A DNA stretch of 8,840 bases from Emticicia sp043780375. Lineage in GTDB: Bacteria > Bacteroidota > Bacteroidia > Cytophagales > Spirosomataceae. Positions 1-5,547 of the stretch are shown here, piece by piece. Position numbers and translations under genes: made by a program. Where the stretch lies: positions 1-8,840 of the forward strand of contig NZ_JAYWCU010000029.1 in the NCBI RefSeq assembly GCF_043780375.1, given 5' to 3'. A model generated the notes under the pieces. That model was not told where the DNA came from. It did not search any database and saw only the letters and a program-made list of their open reading frames with translations. The number at the start of each line of letters is the position of its first letter. Position 1 is the stretch's first letter.

Positions 1-491
1 GTGAGCCAATGGAAGCTTTGACCGAAAGAATCAATGAATCTTGTTTATTAGGAATTCTTCGAAATTATAAAAGATTTATTTTGCACAATGTAAACTGCAA
101 CCAAGATATTCAAGTACAAATACGCTCTGAAAGAAACGTTTATGAAACGGCCAGTGGAAGACTATTAGTTGCCTATCTTTCTGAGAAAGAAAGGGAGCGT
201 TTCTTGCAATACAATGGGCTACCTAATGAATCAATATGGGAGGTGGCATCAACACTTGATGGTTTAGTAGCTGAACTTTACAAAATAAGATTGTCGGGTA
301 TTGCAATGACAAATTTTTCGCACACTCATTTGGTTGGGTTTGCAGTGCCAATTCATGCAAATGGTAAGGTAATAGCTGGATTAAGTGTTTTTCTTCCAGA
401 GTACAGATGCACGGAAGCACGAAGTTTAGAAATTACAGCTTCATTAAAAGAAACTGCATCAAATATTGAAGTCATATATCAAAAGCAATAA
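1..491 (+). CDS. IclR-family transcriptional regulator, C-terminal part (5' end outside window)
   Basis: The reading frame is open to the window edge: the codons before the ATG at 9 read Glu-Pro with no stop. That ATG is therefore probably internal. The roughly 160 visible residues match the IclR effector-binding domain. They open with LTERINES, the helix that follows the DNA-binding domain, and continue with an ETASGRLLVAYLSEKERERFL stretch equivalent to the usual 'TAxGKALLAFLPxxER' region. Near the end lie AVPIHANGKVIAGLSVFLP and a final helix (LKETASNIEVIYQK). Family members are about 250 residues long with an N-terminal winged helix-turn-helix, which would lie upstream. IclR regulators usually bind small organic effectors and control nearby catabolic genes. 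The target and ligand here are unknown; the semialdehyde dehydrogenase downstream is convergent and 800 bases away. The family call is firm. Confidence 0.85.
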   Translation, partial: EPMEALTERINESCLLGILRNYKRFILHNVNCNQDIQVQIRSERNVYETASGRLLVAYLSEKERERFLQYNGLPNESIWEVASTLDGLVAELYKIRLSGIAMTNFSHTHLVGFAVPIHANGKVIAGLSVFLPEYRCTEARSLEITASLKETASNIEVIYQKQ

Positions 492-601
492 TTGGATGGA
501 GAGTTTGCTTATTATCCATTTCCTTAGAAGAAACCAGTTTTTTGAGGTATGCTAATTTAGCCTCACGGTTAATTGTAAAAGATTTTTATTAAATTCTTCG
601 A

Positions 602-631
602 AACGAAGGGCGATTTTCTCACCCTTTCGTT
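602..631. repeat. Imperfect inverted repeat
   Basis: AACGAAGGG at 602-610 faces CCCTTTCGTT at 622-631. The arms are complementary apart from one bulged base, with an 11-nt loop. No T-run follows directly on either strand, so it is a poor textbook terminator. It lies beside the distal end of the transposase remnant and could be an element boundary or a weak terminator for the IclR gene. Confidence 0.45.
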
Positions 632-654
632 AGGAAATGGTTGTCTTTTTCGGG

Positions 655-858
655 TCATACCTTGCAAAAATTTATGTTTTGAGAGCAAATCTCTAAAATC
701 ATCAGAGGCAAATTACTCGCCCCCATTTCAACGAACAATGAACCATTTTGGGGGGGGCTTTGCTCAATAACTTTATTTAAAGCATTGACTACAAGGACAC
801 TATGCATATTGTTCGCTAAATTCCATCCTACTGTTTTTCTACTAAACATATCATATAT
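655..858 (-). pseudogene. IS3-family transposase (OrfB integrase core) fragment, decayed
   Basis: Reading the minus strand, the peptide around LIYDMFSRKTVGWNLANNM, then VNALNKVIEQ and GSLFV, matches the middle of IS3-type OrfB transposases ('DLFSRKVVGW..S..M' through 'LIFHSDRGSQYAS'). Near 710-730 the frame is shifted by one base. The other frame then restores a plausible FASDDFRDLLSKHKFLQ, the part that follows the second catalytic Asp. The catalytic 'HSDRGSQ' is altered to EMGAS, so its Asp is gone, and the N-terminal part with the first catalytic Asp (DITY region) is absent. There is a run of eight G at 750-757. The copy is clearly inactive. Its upstream edge coincides with the insertion-sequence-end-like motif at 857-876, which suggests that another element cut into it. 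Confidence 0.75.
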
Positions 859-876
859 TAGACTTGTTTGCAAAGC
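857..876 (+). repeat. Lone insertion-sequence-end-like motif
   Basis: The sequence ATTAGACTTGTTTGCAAAG begins at 858. It matches the termini of the MITE-like element at 5307-5395 (ATTAGACTTGTTGCAA) over 16 bases with one extra T. Its orientation puts the element body to the right, but I found no matching right end before 1305. It sits exactly where recognisable transposase sequence stops. It is probably the surviving end of a related element; chance similarity cannot be excluded. Confidence 0.4.
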
Positions 877-929
877 ACTTTTTTTTGTAATTTAGATTGT
901 CTTGGCAAAAACTAACTAAAGAAAAGAAC

Positions 930-1205
930 ACCAGCTACCAACATCGGTTTTGACCAAGAGTGGCTGACGGAATAAACCTCAACTTGAGTTCACTATTTAG
1001 CTTTTGTTCGGGCTGACAGAAACCTCGTTCGCCTTAAGTGCGTCAGTTGTTCGGCTGAATTTTTATTCAATCGTTGTGTCATGCGTTCTTAGAACGCTAA
1101 TACAAACAGCTTTTACACAACGCCATTTTAAAAACGGCTGACACAAAGACTAATTTTAAAATTAGCCTAACGCTTACCATCATTTGCCAACACTAAGGCA
1201 AGCGG
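930..1205. other. Hairpin-rich non-coding region of unknown function
   Basis: No coding potential is visible, but short palindromes are dense: CTCAACTTGAG (978-988), CGCCTTAAGTGCG (1030-1042), GCGTTCTTAGAACGC (1083-1097) and the perfect 16-mer CTAATTTTAAAATTAG (1150-1165). Longer-range complementarity nests around the third of these: CGTTGTGT (1072-1079) with ACACAACG (1115-1122), and TTGTGTCA (1074-1081) with TGACACAA (1139-1146), which would be alternatives to each other. The motif GGCTGA recurs four times (962, 1011, 1053, 1137). This could be a structured RNA, a recombination site or repeat debris. I looked for the paired core motifs of integron attC sites: GCCTAAC at 1164 fits one half, but no matching GTTRRRY partner was found. 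Confidence 0.4.
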
Positions 1206-1246
1206 GGGTGGAATGAATTAGGATGTTTTTTGATTTTGTATTCATG

Positions 1247-1278
1247 GATTAAGGTTTTTAAACGATTTCCTTAATCGT
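1247..1278 (-). terminator. Possible terminator after the aldehyde dehydrogenase
   Basis: GATTAAGG (1247-1254) pairs with CCTTAATC (1269-1276) across a 14-nt loop. An alternative shorter stem is ACGATT (1262-1267) with AATCGT (1273-1278). The site lies about 30 nt past the stop of the minus-strand dehydrogenase. There is no convincing U-run, so this is tentative. Confidence 0.35.
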
Positions 1279-1305
1279 ATAATACCTTGTTTTAATAAGC
1301 TTGCT

Positions 1306-2688
1306 CTACATGGGGTCGGTCAATCCACTTACTCGAATAAGTTTTTTATTGACAAATTCATCAATACCCAATTCTGCTAATTCACGCCCATACCCAGAGC
1401 GTTTTGTGCCACCAAAAGGTAAATCCGCTTGTGTCCAAGTGGGGTGATTAATGAAAACCATACCTGTATCAATTTGGTCAGCCACTCGTTTACCCCGTTC
1501 AATATCTTGTGTAAAAACTGAACCGCCCAAGCCAAAAGGTGAATCATTAGCCAATACAATAGCCGCTTTTTCGTTTTTTACTCGATAAAAAGAAGCAACT
1601 GGACCAAATAATTCTTCGTAATAGGCAGGATTATCAACCTCAATATCCGTTAATATGGTTGGTTGCATAAATGCACCCTCACCCTCTCTTCGTTTGCCAC
1701 CTAACAATACTTTTGCACCCGCCTTCACCGCTTTATCCACTTGGTCTGCCAAATGAACGGCGGCTTCTTCACTACTCAAAGGTCCTAATTCTGTATCTGC
1801 ATTCATGGGGTCGCCCACCTTCAAGTTTGCCATTTTATCAGTAAACTTTTTTAAAAATTCATCGGCAATGGCTTCTACGGCAATAAACCGTTTTGAAGCT
1901 ACGCAACATTCTCCGTTATTATTTATTCTACCGACCAATGCCCACTCAACGGCTTTATCAATATCAGCATCTTCCAATATGATAAAGGCATCGCTACCGC
2001 CTAATTCTAAAACTGATTTTTTTAAGTTTTTTCCAGCTTCGGAAGCTAAATTTGCTCCTGCCGCTTCGCTTCCAGTCAATGAAACGCCTTTAATTCTTTT
2101 GTCTGAAACTAAGGCGGATGCCCGTTTTCCTGATATTAAAAGATTGGTATAAAGCCCTTTGGGAGCATTGGCTTCTTCAAACAATTCTTCGATAGCAATG
2201 CCACACTGCGGAACGATGGAAGCGTGTTTTACGACTATCGTATTGCCAACCATTATATTAGGGGCGGCAAATCGAGATACTTGATAAAAAGGGAAATTCC
2301 ACGGTTCAACGCCAAATAAAACCCCAATCGGACTATGACGAATAAATGCTTCACCGTGTTCTGGACTTAACACTTTATCAGCAAGAAATTTGGCTCCGTT
2401 ATCGGCATAGTAATCAAATATATTAGCACTGAGCATGATTTCCCCTTCCGCTTGGGTGAGAAGTTTTCCCATTTCTAATGTAATGGTTTTAGCCAATTTT
2501 TCTTTATGTTTTCGCATTAAGGCAGCAACTTTATGAAGTAAATCGGCTCTATGTTCGTATGAAGTTTTCTTCCACATTTCAAACGTCTTTGTTGCTTGAA
2601 CTACCGCCGCATCAACTGCCGAATCGGTCATTTCTTCAAAAGATTTGACAACTTTATTAGTAACAGGATTTACTGTTTGAATAGACAT
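1306..2688 (-). CDS. NAD(P)-dependent succinate-semialdehyde dehydrogenase-like aldehyde dehydrogenase (Sad/YneI type)
   Basis: Oxidises an aldehyde, probably a short semialdehyde such as succinate semialdehyde, to the acid with NAD(P)+ in the cytosol. The 460 residues are full length and follow E. coli Sad/YneI closely: PWNFP (129-133) at the cofactor site, the KHAS stretch (154-157), TGS (205-207), ELGGSD (228-233) with the general-base Glu228, the nucleophile Cys262, EELFGP (359-364) and NDSPFGL (381-387). Around the nucleophile it reads NNNGECCVASKR, whereas the family usually has GQxC: Gln is replaced by Glu and there is an extra adjacent Cys. The leader before the ATG is A-rich with no Shine-Dalgarno, as usual in Bacteroidota. 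It is the last gene of the minus-strand train and is preceded by a strong hairpin terminator at 2741-2782, so it probably has its own promoter in the 50 bases after that. The exact substrate is inferred from similarity. Confidence 0.9.
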   Translation of the reverse strand: MSIQTVNPVTNKVVKSFEEMTDSAVDAAVVQATKTFEMWKKTSYEHRADLLHKVAALMRKHKEKLAKTITLEMGKLLTQAEGEIMLSANIFDYYADNGAKFLADKVLSPEHGEAFIRHSPIGVLFGVEPWNFPFYQVSRFAAPNIMVGNTIVVKHASIVPQCGIAIEELFEEANAPKGLYTNLLISGKRASALVSDKRIKGVSLTGSEAAGANLASEAGKNLKKSVLELGGSDAFIILEDADIDKAVEWALVGRINNNGECCVASKRFIAVEAIADEFLKKFTDKMANLKVGDPMNADTELGPLSSEEAAVHLADQVDKAVKAGAKVLLGGKRREGEGAFMQPTILTDIEVDNPAYYEELFGPVASFYRVKNEKAAIVLANDSPFGLGGSVFTQDIERGKRVADQIDTGMVFINHPTWTQADLPFGGTKRSGYGRELAELGIDEFVNKKLIRVSGLTDPM

Positions 2689-2740
2689 GAAGTTTTTTTA
2701 ACTATTAAAATGAATAATTAATTTTATATTTCTTGACTAA

Positions 2741-2782
2741 TTTTAAATTAAGAGCCAATAAAATTCAGCTCTTAATTTAAAA
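2741..2782 (-). terminator. Strong hairpin terminator after the Met-rich protein gene
   Basis: TTTTAAATTAAGAGC (2741-2755) and GCTCTTAATTTAAAA (2768-2782) are perfectly complementary 15-nt arms with a 12-nt loop. On the minus strand the hairpin starts 4 nt after the stop codon at 2787. The AT-rich stem foot supplies T-rich sequence on both strands, so it may act in both directions. It separates the Met-rich gene from the dehydrogenase gene. Confidence 0.75.
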
Positions 2783-2786
2783 TCAC

Positions 2787-3104
2787 CTACATTTTCATTT
2801 TGCCCATTTTCCCATTCATATAAACAACATCTCCTTCTTTCATGGTCATGGTTTTACCACTTTTTGTTTTCATGATTCCGTTAGTCATAACCATAGTACC
2901 GTTACTCAATATCATATCTTTATCCATGCTCATTGTTTTGCCATTTTTCATGATTTGCATTTTGCCATTCATCATCATAATATGGTCTTTTTTCATGTTC
3001 ATCTTTTGTCCCATTTTCATGCCTTTCTTCATATCCTTGTGTTCCTGTGAAAATGCAGTTGAACTTAACGCAAGGGCTGTAAATAAAATCAGTAATTTTT
3101 TCAT
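2787..3104 (-). CDS. Met-rich secreted protein, DUF6799-like (possible metal binding)
   Basis: 105 residues starting with a clear signal peptide (MKKLLILFTALALSSTAFSQ, cleavage after residue 19 or 20). The mature part is extraordinarily rich in Met (22 of about 85 residues), Lys and Asp. It consists of imperfect repeats of the type 'NGKMxIMKNGKTMxMDKDM', 'NGTMVMTNGIMKTKSGKTMTM' and 'GDVVYMNGKM'. This matches small Bacteroidota exported proteins I associate with DUF6799; the domain name is from memory. Clustered Met residues can bind Cu(I) or Ag(I) in the periplasm, but no binding function is shown here. The genes around it, including a 24-Cys copper-storage-like protein, make a metal role reasonable. 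It shares a 31-nt leader and start region with the next upstream gene and is followed by a strong terminator. Confidence 0.8.
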   Translation of the reverse strand: MKKLLILFTALALSSTAFSQEHKDMKKGMKMGQKMNMKKDHIMMMNGKMQIMKNGKTMSMDKDMILSNGTMVMTNGIMKTKSGKTMTMKEGDVVYMNGKMGKMKM

Positions 3105-3127
3105 GTTTTTAAAAGTTTGTGGCTTCC
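3097..3127 (-). repeat. Shared 31-nt leader and start region, copy 1 (Met-rich gene)
   Basis: On the minus strand this runs from GGAAGCCACAAAC through the start ATG to the first A-run of the coding sequence. It is identical over 31 nt to 3387-3417, which sits at the same place in front of the small membrane protein gene. Sequence upstream of the two copies is unrelated apart from scattered bases. It may be a duplicated translation leader or an operator. Confidence 0.7.
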
Positions 3128-3190
3128 ACAGTTTGTGTATGGCTACCTGTTAAAATAAATTTGTTTTACTATTTTTATACTATACTGTAA

Positions 3191-3394
3191 TTATTTCCCA
3201 TTTCTGGAATTATTAAAAACTCGCATCAAGAGTGCGACAACTAAAACGAGAAAAATACCTCCCAAAAGCATTTCCGTAACCGAGAAAGAAAAATTTCCAT
3301 TAGAGTTTCCATGATTATTCCCCATTCTTTCATTCTGTGCAAGTACGCCTAAACTATAAGGGAAGGCTAAAAAAAATAGTATTAGCTTTTTCAT
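3191..3394 (-). CDS. Small secreted or membrane protein with signal peptide and one membrane segment
   Basis: 67 residues, not recognised as a named family. It has an N-terminal signal sequence (MKKLILFFLAFPYSLGVLAQ), a short polar Asn/Gly/His-rich linker (21-40), one hydrophobic segment (about 42-58, LLGGIFLVLVVALLM) and a basic tail. The frame stays open upstream to an ATG at 3472. I chose the ATG at 3394 because it creates the signal peptide and sits in the same 31-nt leader as the Met-rich gene. The processed protein would be a single-span membrane peptide with an exposed N-terminal arm. It lies between the short-chain dehydrogenase and the Met-rich gene, all on the same strand. No function is claimed. 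Confidence 0.65.
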   Translation of the reverse strand: MKKLILFFLAFPYSLGVLAQNERMGNNHGNSNGNFSFSVTEMLLGGIFLVLVVALLMRVFNNSRNGK

Positions 3395-3417
3395 GTTTTT
3401 AAAAGTTTGTGGCTTCC
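3387..3417 (-). repeat. Shared 31-nt leader and start region, copy 2 (small membrane protein gene)
   Basis: Identical over 31 nt to 3097-3127, again ending just inside the coding sequence after the start ATG. It supports the start at 3394. A weaker echo (ACAAACTTAAAATCATG) precedes the interrupted lipoprotein gene at about 4580-4564. Confidence 0.7.
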
Positions 3418-3491
3418 GTAGCAATGCTGATAGTTGCCAGTTTAAAAAGATTATTTTCATTATTTCAAGCATTGTGTTTGAATTATTACAC

Positions 3492-4253
3492 TTATTCAGC
3501 TAAAAAACCGCCATCTATTTCTAAGGTTGTGCCTGTTATAAATGAACTGTCATCACAAGCCAGGAATATAAAACCTTTGGCAATTTCTTCCGATTTTCCC
3601 ATACGTTTCATGGGGTGCAAATCAATAATGTGTTGTTTTATTTCTGGATTTGTTCCTATATCGCTTTTAGCTATTAAAGGCGTTTCAATAAATCCTGGGC
3701 AAATTGCATTGATTCTAATTCCTTCAAGAGCATATTCCAAGGCTGCTGTTTGTGTAAGACCAATAACACCATGTTTTGCAGCAACGTAATGGGCGGAAGT
3801 GGCAAAACCTACTTTGCCCAAAATGGAAGCCATATTTATAATAACTCCATTTTTTTGTTTTGCCATTTGAGCCAACTCATGCTTCATGCCATTGAACACG
3901 CCATTTAAGTTTATGCCAATTACTTTTAGCCATGCATGCTCAGTCATATCTCCTATTTTATTTGGTTCACCTGCAATTCCCGCATTGTTTAGTGCCACAT
4001 CAAGCGTTCCAAAAGTGCTTACAACTTTTTCAATCGCCGTTTGTACTTGTGCAAAAACCGATACATCACATTCAATAAAAATAGCTCTTGGATTTACTTT
4101 TTTTACTTCTTCCATTACTTCATCAGTAGTTTCTGATTTCATATCGGCAATTGCTATATTGGCACCTTCATTTGCCGCTGCAATAACACAAGCGTTGCCT
4201 ATGCCTGAGAATCCACCTGTGATGAATACGGTTTTATTTTCTAATTTTTGCAT
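3492..4253 (-). CDS. Classical short-chain dehydrogenase/reductase (SDR), NAD(H)-type
   Basis: Cytosolic NAD(P)(H)-dependent oxidoreductase; the substrate cannot be read from the sequence. From the ATG at 4253 it is 253 residues, the usual classical SDR length. Motifs in order are TGGFSGIG (12-19) for the dinucleotide, Asp37 at the end of strand 2 (favours NAD over NADP), CDVS (62-65), NNAG (89-92), and the catalytic tetrad Asn115, Ser143, Tyr156 and Lys160 (YVAAK). CPGFIETPL and the C-terminal TGTTLEIDGGF are standard. A GTG at 4274 in frame would add seven residues (MFRQNIK); the ATG is preferred because it follows an A-rich leader and gives the normal N-terminus. It resembles the broad FabG/3-oxoacyl or sugar and alcohol dehydrogenase groups. 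It may work with the aldehyde dehydrogenase in an alcohol-to-acid route, but that is inference. Confidence 0.88.
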   Translation of the reverse strand: MQKLENKTVFITGGFSGIGNACVIAAANEGANIAIADMKSETTDEVMEEVKKVNPRAIFIECDVSVFAQVQTAIEKVVSTFGTLDVALNNAGIAGEPNKIGDMTEHAWLKVIGINLNGVFNGMKHELAQMAKQKNGVIINMASILGKVGFATSAHYVAAKHGVIGLTQTAALEYALEGIRINAICPGFIETPLIAKSDIGTNPEIKQHIIDLHPMKRMGKSEEIAKGFIFLACDDSSFITGTTLEIDGGFLAE

Positions 4254-4275
4254 TTTAATATTTTGTCTGAACACC

Positions 4276-4302
4276 TAATTTCATTTTAAATTTTTGAAAT
4301 TA
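4276..4302 (-). terminator. Weak AT-rich inverted repeat upstream of the SDR gene
   Basis: TAATTTCA (4276-4283) and TGAAATTA (4295-4302) are perfect 8-nt arms around an AT loop. The repeat lies between the interrupted lipoprotein gene and the SDR start. With so little GC it may be a weak terminator, an operator or chance. Confidence 0.25.
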
Positions 4303-4359
4303 TCATTATTCCATCATTCAGCCATCACTTCCACGCATCATTGTTGTTAACCTGTTATT

Positions 4360-4566
4360 TTACTTCAACCACTTTTCTCCGTTTTCGCTATTCATCATGG
4401 TTTCTATCATTTCTTTCAACATTTCATTATTGTTAGCAATCGAATCCATGATTTCCTTTCTTGTTTCAGATTTTCAAAGTGCTTGTTTTGTATTTATATT
4501 TTGCTCACAAGATGCTAAAAGTGCTGTAAAAGCAGTAATGAATGCAAGTTTTTGCAATGTTCTCAT
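4360..4566 (-). pseudogene. Small lipoprotein gene interrupted by an in-frame TGA
   Basis: Translation from the ATG at 4566 gives a 30-residue lipoprotein signal with a good lipobox (LASC, Cys20) and then QNINTKQAL followed by TGA. The same frame continues without a break for 37 more codons (KSETRKEIMDSIANNNEMLK, then EMIETMMNSENGEKWLK) to TAA at 4360. The downstream part is amphipathic, Met/Glu/Asn-rich and coding-like. It resembles the 'NPETRKEIMDxIAxN' stretch of small Bacteroidota lipoproteins. The simplest reading is one 67-residue gene with a nonsense mutation at codon 31. Alternatives are a sequencing error or readthrough. TGA is an ordinary stop here, since the SHOCT gene next door ends in TGA. 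Confidence 0.65.
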
Positions 4567-4639
4567 GATTTTAAGTTTGTTAAATGTACACTGTTGCTGT
4601 CTATAACTATACGTCGTAGGCGAAACTTGAAAAAACCAA

Positions 4640-4867
4640 TCATTTTGCCGAATTATCTTCAAGAATCCGTTTTCGCTCATTATACTCTTCGGCGTTAATA
4701 CTTCCAGAAGCAAAACGTCTCTTTAAAATATCAAGGGGCGAATCTTTTTTGCTTCGCTGTCCAGGAATATTGTAGGGAGTTGCAAAAATCCAAAAAAGAA
4801 GTATTGCCCACACAAACCACCAAATAAAGTGCATTCCTCCAAAATTGTAACCATTATACATTTCCAT
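4640..4867 (-). CDS. SHOCT-domain small membrane protein
   Basis: 75 residues. A short Met/Tyr/Asn/Gly-rich N-terminus is followed by a Trp-rich membrane segment (about 13-30, HFIWWFVWAILLFWIFAT), a PGQRSKKD linker and a C-terminal SHOCT motif (44-71, PLDILKRRFASGSINAEEYNERKRIL). SHOCT is a short oligomerisation-type helical motif found at the ends of many small membrane proteins. This exact architecture is common in Bacteroidota, often near metal or stress genes. A second ATG two codons in (4861) could also serve. It stands between a hairpin terminator after the copper-storage-like gene and the interrupted lipoprotein gene. The function is unknown; the domain call is firm. Confidence 0.82.
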   Translation of the reverse strand: MEMYNGYNFGGMHFIWWFVWAILLFWIFATPYNIPGQRSKKDSPLDILKRRFASGSINAEEYNERKRILEDNSAK

Positions 4868-4888
4868 TATTTCTATTATTTAAGTTTA

Positions 4889-4939
4889 ATAATTCTCTTG
4901 GCAAAACATTCTTTTGGAAAATTCTGCGAAGAGAATTAT
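4889..4939 (-). terminator. Hairpin terminator after the copper-storage-like gene
   Basis: ATAATTCTCTT (4889-4899) and AAGAGAATTAT (4929-4939) are perfect 11-nt arms. After one G-G mismatch a further GCA/TGC pair extends the stem inward. The hairpin begins 4 nt after the stop at 4944 on the minus strand, and its distal arm runs into T-rich sequence. The loop is long (29 nt), so efficiency is uncertain. Confidence 0.6.
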
Positions 4940-4943
4940 GCTA

Positions 4944-5246
4944 TTACATTTTACAAGCCTCTGCACACTTTTTACAGGCCTCCATACAAGCCTTGCAATG
5001 CTCACCGTGCTTAGCACATTCTGCCATACAAGCCTCACAGCATTTCACGCATAATGCACAAATATCATCACAGAATTGCGAATCTCTGGCACATAATTTG
5101 GCACATAAAGTACAGATATCCGCACAATCTCGACAGGCTTTTAAGCACTCTTCCATGCCTCCCATTGTAATGCACATGGTAGCACATTTTTCACATTCAA
5201 TCATGCAGGCTAAACAAGCATCAATACACTCTTTTGAATTTTTCAT
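4944..5246 (-). CDS. Cys-rich four-helix-bundle copper-binding protein (Csp/DUF326 type)
   Basis: 100 residues with 24 cysteines, arranged almost throughout as CxxC and CxxxC steps on four predicted helices (about 3-26, 31-54, 56-80 and 82-99). This is the layout of bacterial copper-storage proteins, in which Cys side chains line the inside of a four-helix bundle and hold many Cu(I) ions. There is no signal peptide, so it should be cytosolic like Csp3, not exported like Csp1. Additional possible ligands are Met15, Met24, Met28, Met31, His80 and His83. The density, nearly one residue in four, is high even for the family. It is the first gene of the minus-strand train, with a 61-nt gap between its start codon and a MITE-like element. 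Metal identity is inferred from family knowledge. Confidence 0.88.
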   Translation of the reverse strand: MKNSKECIDACLACMIECEKCATMCITMGGMEECLKACRDCADICTLCAKLCARDSQFCDDICALCVKCCEACMAECAKHGEHCKACMEACKKCAEACKM

Positions 5247-5306
5247 TGTTAAAATGTTTAATTACTATTAATTATTGAAACTATGTAAATGCTTGATGAT
5301 CAATAC

Positions 5307-5395
5307 TAGACTTGTTGCAATGGAAGATTATTCGTTTAAAAACAGCCTTTTTTTACTTGATTTCATAAATCGAAACTCCCATTGCAACAAGTCTA
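5307..5395. mobile_element. 89-bp MITE-like element with 20-bp terminal inverted repeats
   Basis: The left end TAGACTTGTTGCAATGG (5307-5323) is matched exactly by its reverse complement at 5379-5395. The match continues to 20 bp with one mismatch (arms 5307-5326 and 5376-5395). The roughly 50-bp interior has no coding capacity. The outermost TA at each end could be a TA target duplication, which would suit a non-autonomous relative of an IS5- or IS630-like element; the family is a guess. A related lone end lies at 857-876. The element sits in the control region between the copper-storage-like gene and the aldolase operon. As a long inverted repeat it would also fold into a strong hairpin if transcribed. 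Confidence 0.75.
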
Positions 5396-5424
5396 ATTGA
5401 GAGATTTCCAAGAATCAAAGGTTA

Positions 5425-5458
5425 TTACATTAATTTTGTAAAGTGTTACATAATTTTG
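5425..5458 (+). promoter_or_regulatory. Two near-identical TTACAT(T)AATTTTG boxes, candidate promoter or operator
   Basis: TTACATTAATTTTG (5425-5438) and TTACATAATTTTG (5446-5458) are direct repeats about two helical turns apart. Each contains TAATTTTG, which fits the Bacteroidota -7 consensus TAnnTTTG. I see no good -33 TTTG at the usual 19-21 nt upstream of either, so promoter function is uncertain. The repeat spacing would also suit paired binding of a regulator. Confidence 0.35.
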
Positions 5459-5547
5459 GGGAAGTATTGCATATTTCACACATTTGTTGAAATTGTATGT
5501 AGTGTCAAACAGGTGATTTCTTATTTTTCTTAGTAAGAAAATTGTAA

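Larger units (their letters stand above)
492..1305. other. Gene-poor stretch with mobile-element debris and hairpins
   Basis: There is no intact gene in these 814 bases between the convergent IclR and aldehyde dehydrogenase genes. Going left to right it holds plain AT-rich sequence (492-600), an imperfect inverted repeat (602-631), a decayed IS3-type transposase fragment on the minus strand (about 655-858), a lone insertion-sequence-end-like motif (857-876) and a hairpin-rich stretch (930-1205). A possible terminator for the dehydrogenase lies at 1247-1278. The pattern suggests repeated insertion and loss of mobile DNA. Each part has its own entry. Confidence 0.6.

Noticed and set aside
543..565. 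TGAGG...CCTCA inverted repeat after the IclR gene, as a terminator
   Set aside because: The stem is 5 bp and no U-run follows it on either strand; the T-run precedes it.
1164..1200. Possible integron attC site starting with GCCTAAC
   Set aside because: Only one of the two core motifs is present. No GTTRRRY partner at a suitable distance and no cassette-like gene were found.
930..1205. CRISPR array
   Set aside because: The GGCTGA repeats are only 6-7 nt long and unevenly spaced, so there is no repeat-spacer pattern.
2842..3153. Plus-strand frame rich in Ile, Phe and Met opposite the Met-rich protein
   Set aside because: It is the complement of repeated ATG/AAA codons (CAT/TTT) and has no independent coding sign.
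4474..4713. A longer frame for the lipoprotein, starting at 4713
   Set aside because: It overlaps the SHOCT gene out of frame and would bury the lipoprotein signal 49 residues in. The ATG at 4566 gives a normal lipobox.
4993..5271. Plus-strand frame rich in His, Gln and Ser opposite the Cys-rich protein
   Set aside because: It mirrors the repeated TGC codons of the real gene on the other strand.
5293..5303. TTGATGATCAA, a short palindrome 47 nt upstream of the copper-storage-like gene, resembling an FNR or CRP half-site pair
   Set aside because: FNR-type boxes have four bases between TTGAT and ATCAA, and this has one. An 11-nt palindrome is too common to call alone.
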